Shown: positions 36,654 through 45,487 of the stretch, piece after piece
How the letters are laid out: the number at the start of each line of letters is the position of its first letter
Position numbering within the stretch: position 1 is the first letter of the stretch
Assembly (NCBI RefSeq): GCF_006442315.1
Contig: NZ_VFVY01000004.1
Span: forward strand, 269,046 to 333,045
From: Mesorhizobium sp. B2-3-4
GTDB lineage: Bacteria > Pseudomonadota > Alphaproteobacteria > Rhizobiales > Rhizobiaceae
Direction: 5' to 3'
Length of the DNA: 64,000 nt
Made by a program: the position numbers and the translations under genes
Notes under the pieces: generated by a model
Told to the model about the DNA's origin: nothing
Seen by the model: the letters and a program-made list of their open reading frames with translations, nothing else
Database searches by the model: none

Positions 36654-37328
36654 TCACACCGTTTTCTCGTCCAGCAAACCCGAGACGAAATCGAAGAGAC
36701 CAGGCCGCCGGTCACGCCGCAACCGTTCGGCGACAACGATGCCGCGCACCTCGGCGAAGGCGCGGTCCAGATCATCGTTGACGATGACGAAGTCATATTC
36801 CTTCCAGTGCTCGATCTCGTTGCGGGCGTTCTTCAGCCGCGTCTCGATCACCGCTTCCTGGTCCTCGGCGCGACGCTTGAGCCGTGCCTTCAATTCCTTC
36901 ATCGACGGCGGCAGGATGAAGATCGAGACGATGTCGGCGCGCATCTTCTCCTTGAGCTGCTGGGCGCCTTGCCAGTCGATGTCGAACAGCATGTCACGCC
37001 CTTGCGCCAGCGCCAGTTCGGCGGGTTCGCGAGGCGTCGCGTAGCAGTTGCCGTGCACCTCGGCCCATTCGAGCAGCGCATCGGAATCGCGCAGCCTTTC
37101 GAATTCGCGCATCGTGCGGAAATGGTAGTGAACGCCCTCGATTTCCGAGCCGCGTCGTGGCCTGGTTGTAACCGAGACCGACAGTTCGAGGCTGGAATCA
37201 CTTTCCAGAAGATTGCGCGCAATGGTCGACTTGCCGGCGCCCGACGGCGACGACAGGACGAGCATCAACCCGCGGCGGCGGATGCGAGACCCCAAATCCC
37301 TGGGAACCATCGGTTCCTTGGCAACCAT
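36654..37328 (-). CDS. gmk: Guanylate kinase
   Basis: 224 residues; phosphorylates GMP to GDP. P-loop [20 protein letters not shown]-binding [17 protein letters not shown], and the lid region [14 protein letters not shown]. Located 3 nt downstream of yicC, its usual partner. A second ATG at 37310 is possible. Confidence 0.96.
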   Translation of the reverse strand: MVAKEPMVPRDLGSRIRRRGLMLVLSSPSGAGKSTIARNLLESDSSLELSVSVTTRPRRGSEIEGVHYHFRTMREFERLRDSDALLEWAEVHGNCYATPREPAELALAQGRDMLFDIDWQGAQQLKEKMRADIVSIFILPPSMKELKARLKRRAEDQEAVIETRLKNARNEIEHWKEYDFVIVNDDLDRAFAEVRGIVVAERLRRDRRPGLFDFVSGLLDEKTV

Positions 37329-37331
37329 CGG

Positions 37332-38222
37332 CTACTCCAGATTCTGGACCTGTTCACGAAACTGGTCGACCACGGCCTTCAGCTCCAGCCCGATCGCTGT
37401 GACGGCCGCGGCGTTCGACTTGGAGCACAGCGTATTCGATTCGCGGTTAAATTCCTGTGCCAGAAAATCGAGCTTGCGGCCGACCGCGCCGCCGCCTTCG
37501 AGCAAGGCCCGGCCCGACGCCACATGCGTTTTCAGCCGGTCGATCTCTTCGCGGATGTCGGCCTTGGTGGCAAGGAACGCCGCCTCCATGTGCAGCCGGC
37601 TCGCATCCAGATTGGCGGATGCGTCCATGAGCAGCCTGACCTGCTCGGCGATGCGCTCGCGGATCGCCGTCGCATCGCGTGACGGATCCGCTTCCGCGCG
37701 CAGCGTCAGCGTCTCGATGGTGTCGACATGGCCGGATAAAAGCAGGGCGAGTGCCGCACCTTCACCTTGCCGGGCCTGCTCCAGCCCGTTCAGCGCCACG
37801 TCGAGGGCAGCCATGATGGCGGTGTCGAGCGCGGCCCTCGCCTCTTCGGTTTCGACGGTTTCTGGGATGTCGAGCACGCCACGCAGCGACAGCAATCCGT
37901 CAGCCGTGGCGGGCGCGGCGCCGAACTGCTCCTGCAGCCGCTTGGCCAGGCCGGCGAGGTCTTTCAGAAACGCCTCGTTGACCACGGGCTGCGCCTGAGC
38001 GCCGGCGGCACGACCGACGGTCAGCGTCGCCTGGAAATTGCCTCGGGCGAAACGCTTCTGCAGCGTTTGCCTGACCACGGGCTCCAGCCGCTCGAATCCC
38101 TGAGGCAGTCGCAGCCGCACTTCGACGCTCTTGCCGTTGACGGATTTGACTTCCCAGGCGATCGAGGTGCCGTCATGCTCGGCGACGGCGCGCGCGAAAC
38201 CGGTCATGCTCTGCAAATTCAT
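37332..38222 (-). CDS. YicC family endoribonuclease-like protein
   Basis: 296 residues: N-terminal MNLQSMTGFARAVAEHDGTS and C-terminal DUF1732 (EIDRLKTHVASGRALLEGGGAVGRKLDFLAQEFNRESNTLCSK split across the domain). YicC-family proteins from E. coli and Bacillus act as RNA-degrading factors. It sits between mltG and gmk. Confidence 0.93.
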   Translation of the reverse strand: MNLQSMTGFARAVAEHDGTSIAWEVKSVNGKSVEVRLRLPQGFERLEPVVRQTLQKRFARGNFQATLTVGRAAGAQAQPVVNEAFLKDLAGLAKRLQEQFGAAPATADGLLSLRGVLDIPETVETEEARAALDTAIMAALDVALNGLEQARQGEGAALALLLSGHVDTIETLTLRAEADPSRDATAIRERIAEQVRLLMDASANLDASRLHMEAAFLATKADIREEIDRLKTHVASGRALLEGGGAVGRKLDFLAQEFNRESNTLCSKSNAAAVTAIGLELKAVVDQFREQVQNLE

Positions 38223-38376
38223 GTCTTGCGTACATCCCTGGCGCCTCGCCCGAACCCGGTTTTCCGGAAGGGCGAGCGCGGCTTAAAACGACCACGCCGC
38301 GAATGCGTCGAAATTGGACGCCTGGCGCTCTTTCAAATGTCAGGCCGCCGCCTTTCAGGCAACGCCTTTCTTGACT

Positions 38377-39645
38377 TTACTGGGCCGCGCCCGCGTCACC
38401 GCCGGCATCGCCATTATCGCTACCGGTGCCGTCGCCGTCACTGTCGTCGGCAGGCTTGTCGGCAGCTGGCTTGTCGGTGGTGCCACCAGCGGCAGCGGCG
38501 GCCTTGGCCGCGTCATCGGCCTGCTTCTTCTGCAGGGCGCGATAGCGGGCGACATTCTCATTGTGCTCGTCCAGCGTGGCGGCAAAGACGTGACCGCCCG
38601 TGCCGTCGGCAACGAAATAGAGATCGTCGGTCTTCGACGGATTGGCCACCGCCTCGAGGGCCGCGCGGCCCGGATTGGCGATAGGCGTCGGCGGCAGGCC
38701 GCTGATCACATAGGTATTGTAAGGCGTCTGCTTCTGGATGTCGGACTGGTAGATCGGCCGGTCGGCCGGCTTGCCCTTGCCGCCGAACAGACCATAGATG
38801 ATGGTCGGATCGGACTGCAGGCGCATTCCCTTGGCCAAGCGGTTCAGGAAGACGGCGGCCACGCGTGAGCGCTCATCGCCCTTGCCGGTTTCCTTCTCGA
38901 CGATCGAGGCCAGGGTGACGAAGTCATCGACGCTGGCCAGAGGCAGGTCCGGCGCCCGCCGCTGCCACACTTCATCGACCAGTTTCTTCTGGTCGGCGAG
39001 CAGCTTGTCGACCATCTGCTGACGCGTCGCGCCACGCGTAAAGCGCAGCGTGTCGGTGGCAAGGCTGCCTTCGGGCGGTGTCTTCGCCGGCATGTCGCCG
39101 CTCAGCGCCGGTTCGCCGGCGATGCGCTGGAGGGCCTGCTCGACCGTCAGCCCTTCCGGGATGGTCAGCGAATACATCACCGACTTGCCGCTCTTCAGGA
39201 GTTCCATGATGTCGCGCATGGAGGCCTTGGGCTTGATCTCGTATTCGCCGGCCTTGAGCGCGGAATCATTGCCGAAGGCACGCACGCCGAGCCGGAAGAC
39301 ACGGGCATCGCTGATCAGGCCCCTGCGCTCGAGCTGGTCGGCGATATCCTGGACGCCGGTGTTGGCCTTGACCAGGAAGGTGTCGCCATTGGCGGAGGGA
39401 CCGGGTTCGGTGAATTCCTGCTTGCCGAAATAGAGGGCGACGCCCGCCGCCAGAACCATCAGCATCACCGAGGAGATGACGAAGTTCATGAACACGACGA
39501 TCTGGCTGCGCGAAGCGCGCGACCGTTTCGGCGGCGGCGTTCCGGCCTCCGGCCGCAGCGCCTCGCTGGCTGTCTTCGGCACGATCGGCCCGGCATTGGC
39601 CGTTCTCTGCCCGAATTCTCCGTTGCCCGCCGGATTTGTGTTCAT
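38377..39645 (-). CDS. mltG: Endolytic murein transglycosylase MltG
   Basis: 422 residues: a cytoplasmic tail, one transmembrane helix (IVVFMNFVISSVMLMVLAAGVALYF), a LysM-like segment and the YceG catalytic domain with the conserved Glu in TLASIVEKETGKGDERSRVAAVFLNRL and SDPTIIYGLFG. It cuts nascent glycan strands. The C-terminus is a low-complexity Ala/Asp/Gly tail. Lies between fabF and yicC. Confidence 0.95.
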   Translation of the reverse strand: MNTNPAGNGEFGQRTANAGPIVPKTASEALRPEAGTPPPKRSRASRSQIVVFMNFVISSVMLMVLAAGVALYFGKQEFTEPGPSANGDTFLVKANTGVQDIADQLERRGLISDARVFRLGVRAFGNDSALKAGEYEIKPKASMRDIMELLKSGKSVMYSLTIPEGLTVEQALQRIAGEPALSGDMPAKTPPEGSLATDTLRFTRGATRQQMVDKLLADQKKLVDEVWQRRAPDLPLASVDDFVTLASIVEKETGKGDERSRVAAVFLNRLAKGMRLQSDPTIIYGLFGGKGKPADRPIYQSDIQKQTPYNTYVISGLPPTPIANPGRAALEAVANPSKTDDLYFVADGTGGHVFAATLDEHNENVARYRALQKKQADDAAKAAAAAGGTTDKPAADKPADDSDGDGTGSDNGDAGGDAGAAQ

Positions 39646-39747
39646 CTCGCCCTACCGTTCGATCTCTCAACGAATCCCCCGCGGCAGAGTAGGGGCGAAT
39701 ATGGCAAAATTGACGACAGGCCAAAGCATCGCCCGGCAGCCGGACGG

Positions 39748-41010
39748 TCAGCCATCATACCGCTGGAAGACGAGCGAAGCGTTGGTACCGCCGAAGCCGA
39801 AGGAGTTGGACAATGCCACGTCGATCTGGCGGGCGCGTGGCTTGTTCGGCACCAGATCGATCGCGGTTTCGCGCTCGGGATTGTCGAGGTTGATGGTCGC
39901 CGGTGCGATGTTGTCACGGATGGCGAGGATCGAAAAGATCGCTTCGGCCGCACCCGCGGCTCCCAGCAGATGGCCGATAGACGACTTGGTCGACGACATC
40001 GAAATCCTGGACGCCGCATTGCCGACCAGCCGCTCGACGGCGCCGAGTTCGATCGTGTCGGCCATAGTCGAGGTGCCATGCGCATTGATGTAGTCGACAT
40101 CGGCCGGCGCAAGTTTTGCCCGCTTCAGCGCCGCCGTCATGCAACGGAAGGCACCGTCGCCATCTTCGGCCGGCGCGGTGATGTGATAGGCGTCGCCGGT
40201 CAGGCCGTACCCGGTCACCTCGGCATAGATCTTGGCGCCGCGTGCCTTGGCATGCTCGAGTTCCTCCAGCACGAGGACACCGGCGCCCTCGCCCATGACA
40301 AAGCCGTCGCGGTCGCGGTCATAGGGCCGCGAGGCCGTTTGCGGCGCATCGTTGCGCTCGGTCGACAGCGCCCGGCATGCGGCGAAGCCGGCCAGCGATA
40401 GTCGGGTCACGGGTGATTCCGCACCTCCGGCCAGCATCACGTCGGCGTCGCCGAAGATGATCAGCCTGGCGGCATCGCCGATGGCGTGCGCGCCGGTCGA
40501 ACAGGCCGTGACCACGGCATGGTTGGGGCCCTTCAACCCGTGCCGGATCGAAACCTGGCCCGACACGAGGTTGATGATGTTTCCGGGAATGAAGAACGGG
40601 CTGATGCGGCGTGGGCCGCGCTCCTTGAGGATGATCGCGTTCTCGGCGATGCCCTCGAGGCCGCCAATACCGGAACCGATCAGCACACCGGTGGCGCAAC
40701 GTTCCTCTTCGGTCGAAGGCTGCCAGCCGGAATCCTTCAGCGCTTCATCGGCGGCCGCGATCCCGTACAGGATGAAGTCGCCGATCTTGCGAAGTTCCTT
40801 GGGCTCGAGAATAGCTTCGGGATTGAGCGTGCCGTTGGAACCGTCGCCACGCGGAATGACGTGGGCGATCTTGCAAGCAAGATCGCCCACCTCGAACTCG
40901 GTGACGCGCCTGGCGGCGCTGCGGCCGGTCAGCAGTTCCTTCCAGCCGTGCTCGAAGCCCATGCCGAACGGTGAAACCAGGCCAAGGCCTGTGACGACGA
41001 CACGCCTCAT
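39748..41010 (-). CDS. fabF: Beta-ketoacyl-ACP synthase II
   Basis: 420 residues. Condensing enzyme of fatty-acid elongation; active-site Cys in VVTACSTGAHAIG, His in NAHGTSTMADTIELG and His in SSTKSSIGHLLGAAGAAE. Start MRRVVVTGLGLVSPFG. Follows acpP by 34 nt, the conserved fabD-fabG-acpP-fabF order. Confidence 0.97.
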   Translation of the reverse strand: MRRVVVTGLGLVSPFGMGFEHGWKELLTGRSAARRVTEFEVGDLACKIAHVIPRGDGSNGTLNPEAILEPKELRKIGDFILYGIAAADEALKDSGWQPSTEEERCATGVLIGSGIGGLEGIAENAIILKERGPRRISPFFIPGNIINLVSGQVSIRHGLKGPNHAVVTACSTGAHAIGDAARLIIFGDADVMLAGGAESPVTRLSLAGFAACRALSTERNDAPQTASRPYDRDRDGFVMGEGAGVLVLEELEHAKARGAKIYAEVTGYGLTGDAYHITAPAEDGDGAFRCMTAALKRAKLAPADVDYINAHGTSTMADTIELGAVERLVGNAASRISMSSTKSSIGHLLGAAGAAEAIFSILAIRDNIAPATINLDNPERETAIDLVPNKPRARQIDVALSNSFGFGGTNASLVFQRYDG

Positions 41011-41044
41011 CGCAGGTCCTCCCCGGTAGTGACTGCGGAAAGCG

Positions 41045-41281
41045 TCAGGCGGAAGCCTTGTCGATGTACTTCACGGCATCGCCGACGGTCAGGATGGTCT
41101 CGGCCGCGTCATCGGGAATCTCGACGCCGAACTCTTCTTCGAACGCCATGACGAGTTCAACCGTGTCGAGGCTGTCAGCGCCCAGATCATCGATGAAGCT
41201 CGCCTGCTCCGTCACTTTGTCGGCATCGACGCCAAGGTGCTCGATGACGATCTTCTTGACGCGCTCTGCGGTGTCACTCAT
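41045..41281 (-). CDS. acpP: Acyl carrier protein
   Basis: 78 residues, acidic. The phosphopantetheine Ser lies in [21 protein letters not shown] chose the ATG at 41281 ([12 protein letters not shown]); the three-residue upstream extension is not typical. A 212-nt gap before fabG may house its own promoter. Confidence 0.97.
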   Translation of the reverse strand: MSDTAERVKKIVIEHLGVDADKVTEQASFIDDLGADSLDTVELVMAFEEEFGVEIPDDAAETILTVGDAVKYIDKASA

Positions 41282-41493
41282 TTGGGGCATCCTCGTCTTT
41301 TGTTTGTCTGTCTTCGTTAGCGGGCGGAATGCCGCTAATCAAGCTGAAAGATGGTCCTGTCGGAAACGCAACGACTGCGGACCGGTTTTTGCCCGAACCG
41401 CCGGGTTGCGGGCCGCATTACACGAAAAATAGCCGAGGTCCAAGCCGAAATGGTCGGTTTTCACAGCGCGGCGATGTTGCCGGCGGACCTCGC

Positions 41494-42231
41494 TCAGATC
41501 ATCGCCATACCGCCATTCACGTGAATGGTCTGCCCGGTCACGTAGGCGGCCTCGTTCGAAGCCAGATAAGCAACGGCGGACGCCACTTCGGCGCTGGTGC
41601 CCATGCGCTTGGTGGGGATCGCCGCCATGATCGCCTCCTTCTGCTTGTCGTTGAGCTTGTCGGTCATCGCCGATTCGATGAAGCCCGGGGCGACGCAGTT
41701 GACGGTGATGTTGCGGGTCGCGATCTCCTGCGCCAGCGATTTGGAAAAGCCGATCATGCCGGCCTTGGAGGCACAGTAGTTGGCCTGGCCCGGATTGCCG
41801 GTCACGCCGACCACCGAAGTGATGTTGATGATGCGGCCATGACGGCGGCGCATCATCGGATGGGTCAGTTCGCGGGTCAGCCGGAAAACGGCGGTGAGGT
41901 TGACCTCCAGCACCGTATCCCAGTCCGCGTCCGACATGCGCACGAACAGGCCATCCTTGGTGATGCCGGCATTGTTGACCAGGATGTCGACGCCCTCGAG
42001 ATCGGCCTCGGCCTTCTGGCCGAGCGCCTTGACTTCGTCACGGTTCGACAAGTTGGCCGGGAACAGCTTGACCCGGTCGCCCAGTTCGGAGGCCAGCGTC
42101 TCCAGTTTCTCGACGCGCGTGCCGTGCAGGCCGACGATCGCGCCCTGCGCGTGCAGCACCCTGGCGATCGCCTCGCCGATGCCCCCCGATGCGCCGGTGA
42201 CAAGCGCCTTGCGGCCAGTCAGTTCGAACAT
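41494..42231 (-). CDS. fabG: 3-oxoacyl-ACP reductase
   Basis: 245 residues; NADPH-dependent reduction of beta-ketoacyl-ACP. MFELTGRKALVTGASGGIGEAIA, NNAGITKDGL, Ser in INITSVVGVTGNPGQ, Y-x3-K in NYCASKAGMIG, and VAPGFIESAMTD. Lies 56 nt after fabD. Confidence 0.96.
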   Translation of the reverse strand: MFELTGRKALVTGASGGIGEAIARVLHAQGAIVGLHGTRVEKLETLASELGDRVKLFPANLSNRDEVKALGQKAEADLEGVDILVNNAGITKDGLFVRMSDADWDTVLEVNLTAVFRLTRELTHPMMRRRHGRIINITSVVGVTGNPGQANYCASKAGMIGFSKSLAQEIATRNITVNCVAPGFIESAMTDKLNDKQKEAIMAAIPTKRMGTSAEVASAVAYLASNEAAYVTGQTIHVNGGMAMI

Positions 42232-42287
42232 TTTTGTCTCCAGGTTGAGAAGAGGGCACCCCCATAGGGATGGTATCAAATGGCGCT

Positions 42288-43229
42288 TTATGCAAGCGCC
42301 GCCAATGCCGCCTCGACCTCGGCCGAGGAACCCACCGAGGCGGTGGCGATGTCGCGGTTGATGCGGCGAGCCAGCCCGGACAGCACCTTGCCGGCACCGA
42401 TCTCGTAGAGCGTGGTGACGCCGTTGGCGCCGAACCATTCCACCGTCTCGCGCCAGCGCACCCGGCCGGTCACCTGTTCGACCAGACGCCGCGCGATCTC
42501 GTCGGGATCGGTCGACGGCTGCACCGAGACGTTGGACACGACAGGAACGACCGGCGCGGTCTTCGTCACCCCGGCAAGCGCCTCGCGCATGACATTGGCC
42601 GCGGGTGCCATCAGCGCCGAATGGAACGGCGCCGACACTTGCAGCATCAGCGCCCGCTTGGCGCCTTTTTCCGTGCACAGTTTCGCAGCCAGTTCAACCG
42701 CCGCCTTCGCACCCGATATGACCAGCTGGCCGCCGCCATTGTCGTTGGCGATCTGGCAGACCGAAGCCTTGGCCGCCTCGGCACAAGCGGCTTCGACATC
42801 GGGCTGCTCCAATCCGATGATCGCGGCCATGGCGCCCTCGCCGGCCGGCACCGCGGCCTGCATGGCGTTGCCGCGAATGCGCAATAGCCGCGCCGCGTCG
42901 GCAACCGAAATGAAGCCGGAGGCGGCGAGCGCCGAATATTCGCCCAGCGAATGGCCGGCGACATAGGCGACCTTGCCCTTCAGCGACAGACCGCGCGCTT
43001 CCAGCGCCCTGACCGCCGCCAGCGACACCGCCATGAGGGCGGGCTGCGCGTTAGCCGTCAGCGTCAAGGTCTCTTCCGGACCCTCCCAGATCAGCTTCGA
43101 GAGGTTTTCGCCGAGCGCGTCATCCACTTCCTGGAAAACCCTGCGCGCCTGCGGGAAGCTGTCGGCAAGATCCTTGCCCATGCCGACAGCCTGGCTTCCT
43201 TGTCCTGGAAAGGTGAATGCGACGGCCAT
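42288..43229 (-). CDS. fabD: Malonyl-CoA:ACP transacylase
   Basis: 313 residues; loads malonyl onto ACP. TFPGQGSQAVGMGKDL at the start, nucleophile Ser in VAGHSLGEYSALAASG, and His in SAPFHSALM. The ATG at 43229 is the family start; the in-frame extension to 43310 is not. Confidence 0.96.
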   Translation of the reverse strand: MAVAFTFPGQGSQAVGMGKDLADSFPQARRVFQEVDDALGENLSKLIWEGPEETLTLTANAQPALMAVSLAAVRALEARGLSLKGKVAYVAGHSLGEYSALAASGFISVADAARLLRIRGNAMQAAVPAGEGAMAAIIGLEQPDVEAACAEAAKASVCQIANDNGGGQLVISGAKAAVELAAKLCTEKGAKRALMLQVSAPFHSALMAPAANVMREALAGVTKTAPVVPVVSNVSVQPSTDPDEIARRLVEQVTGRVRWRETVEWFGANGVTTLYEIGAGKVLSGLARRINRDIATASVGSSAEVEAALAALA

Positions 43230-43450
43230 GCGCGGGCTCCCGGAGTGGTTCTGCTTACCTGATACTGCGAATTTTCCCTGCCTGTGACGCAAGGCGGGCC
43301 GCCAAGTCAAGCCACTTCAGGCCGCCACGCGAGATGCGTGCCTGCGCGAGTGTCTGTTCCAAAAGGGCTTTTTGGCGATCACACCTGATGAAAACCGCTC
43401 ACGAATCGTTTGCTGGCTCTTCTTATTTCCGCCACAGGCGCTAGCTTTGC

Positions 43451-43480
43451 GTGACAATTATATGACAATCGAGTGACGTG
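43451..43480. promoter_or_regulatory. PHO-box-like direct repeat upstream of the LtaS-like gene
   Basis: The minus strand reads TTGTCAT-ATAA-TTGTCAC (43451-43468), two 7-bp units in the 11-bp spacing of a PhoB box (consensus CTGTCAT-N4-CTGTCAT). A third TGAC lies a further 11 bp along, at 43474. The site is 38 bp upstream of the chosen start at 43506 and 222 bp from fabD. Confidence 0.5.
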
Positions 43481-43505
43481 GGTTGTCTTTGGGTGGGAAG
43501 TTAGA

Positions 43506-45434
43506 GTGGCGAAGAGTTTGAAACGTGCCGGCACGGCCGAGCCGCAGTTCCTGGAAGACGATCCGTCGACCGGCTATTTGCCGGGCCGCAGATGGCCTGT
43601 CGTCCGATATGGGCTGGTCAGCCTGGCGCTCGCCGCCGTTCTGGTTTTCGCCATCGAGTTGATCGTGCGCGGTGATGTTGCCGGCACCGTCTCCTTCTTC
43701 CTGCAGCCGCTCAAGCCTGGCTGGACCACCATAGTCGTGTTCGCGCTGATCCTGATCGGTCTCGATGCCGTGCTTGGCCGCAGTCACCAGAGCCTGATGA
43801 TTGTCGCGCCGTTGACCCTGTCGCTCGCCTTCGTCGGCCATCAGAAGTCGCATTATCTCGGCGATCCGCTCTATCCGACGGACTTCCTTTACGCCCGCCA
43901 GATTTTCGCCCTGCTGCCGCTCCTAGTGCGCGACCGGCCGATGACCGCGCTTGCCATGGTGGTGGGCATCGTCGCCGGCCTGTCGCTGCTCGTCTACGGC
44001 TGGCGGCTGTGGCGCCGCAAGGTTCCGGCACTCAGCCACAAGGGTCGCCTCGCCCGATTGACGCTGGCGGTGCCGCTGCTCGCCTTCTTCGTCTCGATCA
44101 TGGATTACGCCACCTTCTCCTGGACCCGGGACCGTCTGCAGATCATCCCGATCATGTGGGACCAGAAGGAAAACTACGCCTCGAACGGATTTGCACTGGC
44201 CTTTGCCCTCAACGTACCGATGGCCCATGTCTCGGCACCGTCGGGCTATTCGGAAAAGGCCATCACGGCGATCGAGCGGCCACAGATCGCGGCTTCGGTG
44301 CCCGACGAAAAGCCCGACATCATCATCGTCATGAGCGAATCCTTCTGGGATCCGACCAAGCTGCCGGGCGTCGCCATCACCCCGGATCCCATCCCCAATG
44401 TGCGGGCCTTGCGTTCGGGCTCGATGTTCTCGCCCGAATTCGGCGGCATGACCGCCAATATCGAATTCGAGGCGTTGACCGGCTTCTCCAATGCCTTCCT
44501 GCCGGCTGGCAGCATCCCCTACCAGCAATATGTCCGCACCCCGACGCCGTCGATGGCGACCTTCCTGAAGAGCGAAGGCTACAGGGCGCGCGCCATTCAT
44601 CCGGGCACCAACTGGTTCTGGAATCGGGGCGCGGTCTACGCCGATTTCGGCTTCAACGATTTCAAGTCGGAAGAAACCCTACCGCCCATGGAAAAGCGCG
44701 GACCGCTGGCATCGGACGCGGCGATGACCGACGAGATCATCCGCGAAGCCGACGCCAGTGAAGACCCCGTGTTCTTCTTTGCCGTCAGCCTGCAGAACCA
44801 TGGCCCGTATGAACCGAACCGCTATTCGAACCCTACCCACTCGGTGCAAGCTCCGATCAGCCAGTGGGCGCGTGACTCGCTGCTCTCCTATGCCGAAGGC
44901 TCAGCCGACGCCGACCGCGGTCTCGAACGGCTGATCGAATGGGCCAAGACGCGGCAGCGGCCGACGATCGTCGCCTTCTTCGGTGACCATCTGCCGCCGC
45001 TCGGACCGGTCTATGTCGAAACGGGCTTCCTGAAGGACAACGTCGCACCGCGCAAGGAGCCGACACCCGAGGCTGCCCTCGACCATCACGAGACACCGCT
45101 GATCATCTGGTCGAACCGGTCGGGCCCGGTCGAAAATCTGGGCACAGTGAGTCCTGCGTTCCTGCCCTATCATATCCTTACTGCGGCGGGCATCACCCAC
45201 CCCTACTACACGGGTTTCCTGGGCGAGATGCGGGAGCGCTACCGCGTTGTCGACCGCAACCTGCTGCTCACGCCGGACGGCGCGGCGACGCCCGACTGGT
45301 CACGCCAGAAGGAGATCGACCCGGCGATCCGCGACTTCCGGCTGATCCAGTACGACATGATGTTCGGCAAGCGCCATGCAGCGCCCGACTTCTTCCCCGA
45401 AACGGTCGACAAGGTCGTCGCCCATACGAGCTGA
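43506..45434 (+). CDS. LtaS-like sulfatase-fold phosphoglycerol/phosphoethanolamine transferase
   Basis: 642 residues: about five N-terminal transmembrane helices, then a periplasmic alkaline-phosphatase-like domain. It has the LtaS-type metal and nucleophile motifs: PDIIIVMSESFWDP, FGGMTANIEFEALTG (nucleophile Thr), the NWFWN segment, LQNHGPYEPN, and VAFFGDHLPPLG. Such enzymes move phosphoglycerol from phosphatidylglycerol; in rhizobia one acts on cyclic beta-glucans (CgmB), which is a candidate here. I chose the GTG at 43506; another GTG at 43473 would overlap the PHO-like box. Confidence 0.87.
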   Translation: MAKSLKRAGTAEPQFLEDDPSTGYLPGRRWPVVRYGLVSLALAAVLVFAIELIVRGDVAGTVSFFLQPLKPGWTTIVVFALILIGLDAVLGRSHQSLMIVAPLTLSLAFVGHQKSHYLGDPLYPTDFLYARQIFALLPLLVRDRPMTALAMVVGIVAGLSLLVYGWRLWRRKVPALSHKGRLARLTLAVPLLAFFVSIMDYATFSWTRDRLQIIPIMWDQKENYASNGFALAFALNVPMAHVSAPSGYSEKAITAIERPQIAASVPDEKPDIIIVMSESFWDPTKLPGVAITPDPIPNVRALRSGSMFSPEFGGMTANIEFEALTGFSNAFLPAGSIPYQQYVRTPTPSMATFLKSEGYRARAIHPGTNWFWNRGAVYADFGFNDFKSEETLPPMEKRGPLASDAAMTDEIIREADASEDPVFFFAVSLQNHGPYEPNRYSNPTHSVQAPISQWARDSLLSYAEGSADADRGLERLIEWAKTRQRPTIVAFFGDHLPPLGPVYVETGFLKDNVAPRKEPTPEAALDHHETPLIIWSNRSGPVENLGTVSPAFLPYHILTAAGITHPYYTGFLGEMRERYRVVDRNLLLTPDGAATPDWSRQKEIDPAIRDFRLIQYDMMFGKRHAAPDFFPETVDKVVAHTS

Positions 45435-45452
45435 GCGGGCCGGCAGGCCCGC
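45435..45452. terminator. Hairpin between convergent LtaS-like and TadG-like genes
   Basis: GCGGGCC-GGCA-GGCCCGC, a perfect 7-bp stem directly after the stop at 45434. No T-run. Confidence 0.6.
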
Positions 45453-45487
45453 AACTCCGTGTCGGCCCCGCCTTCGCGACCAGCCGC

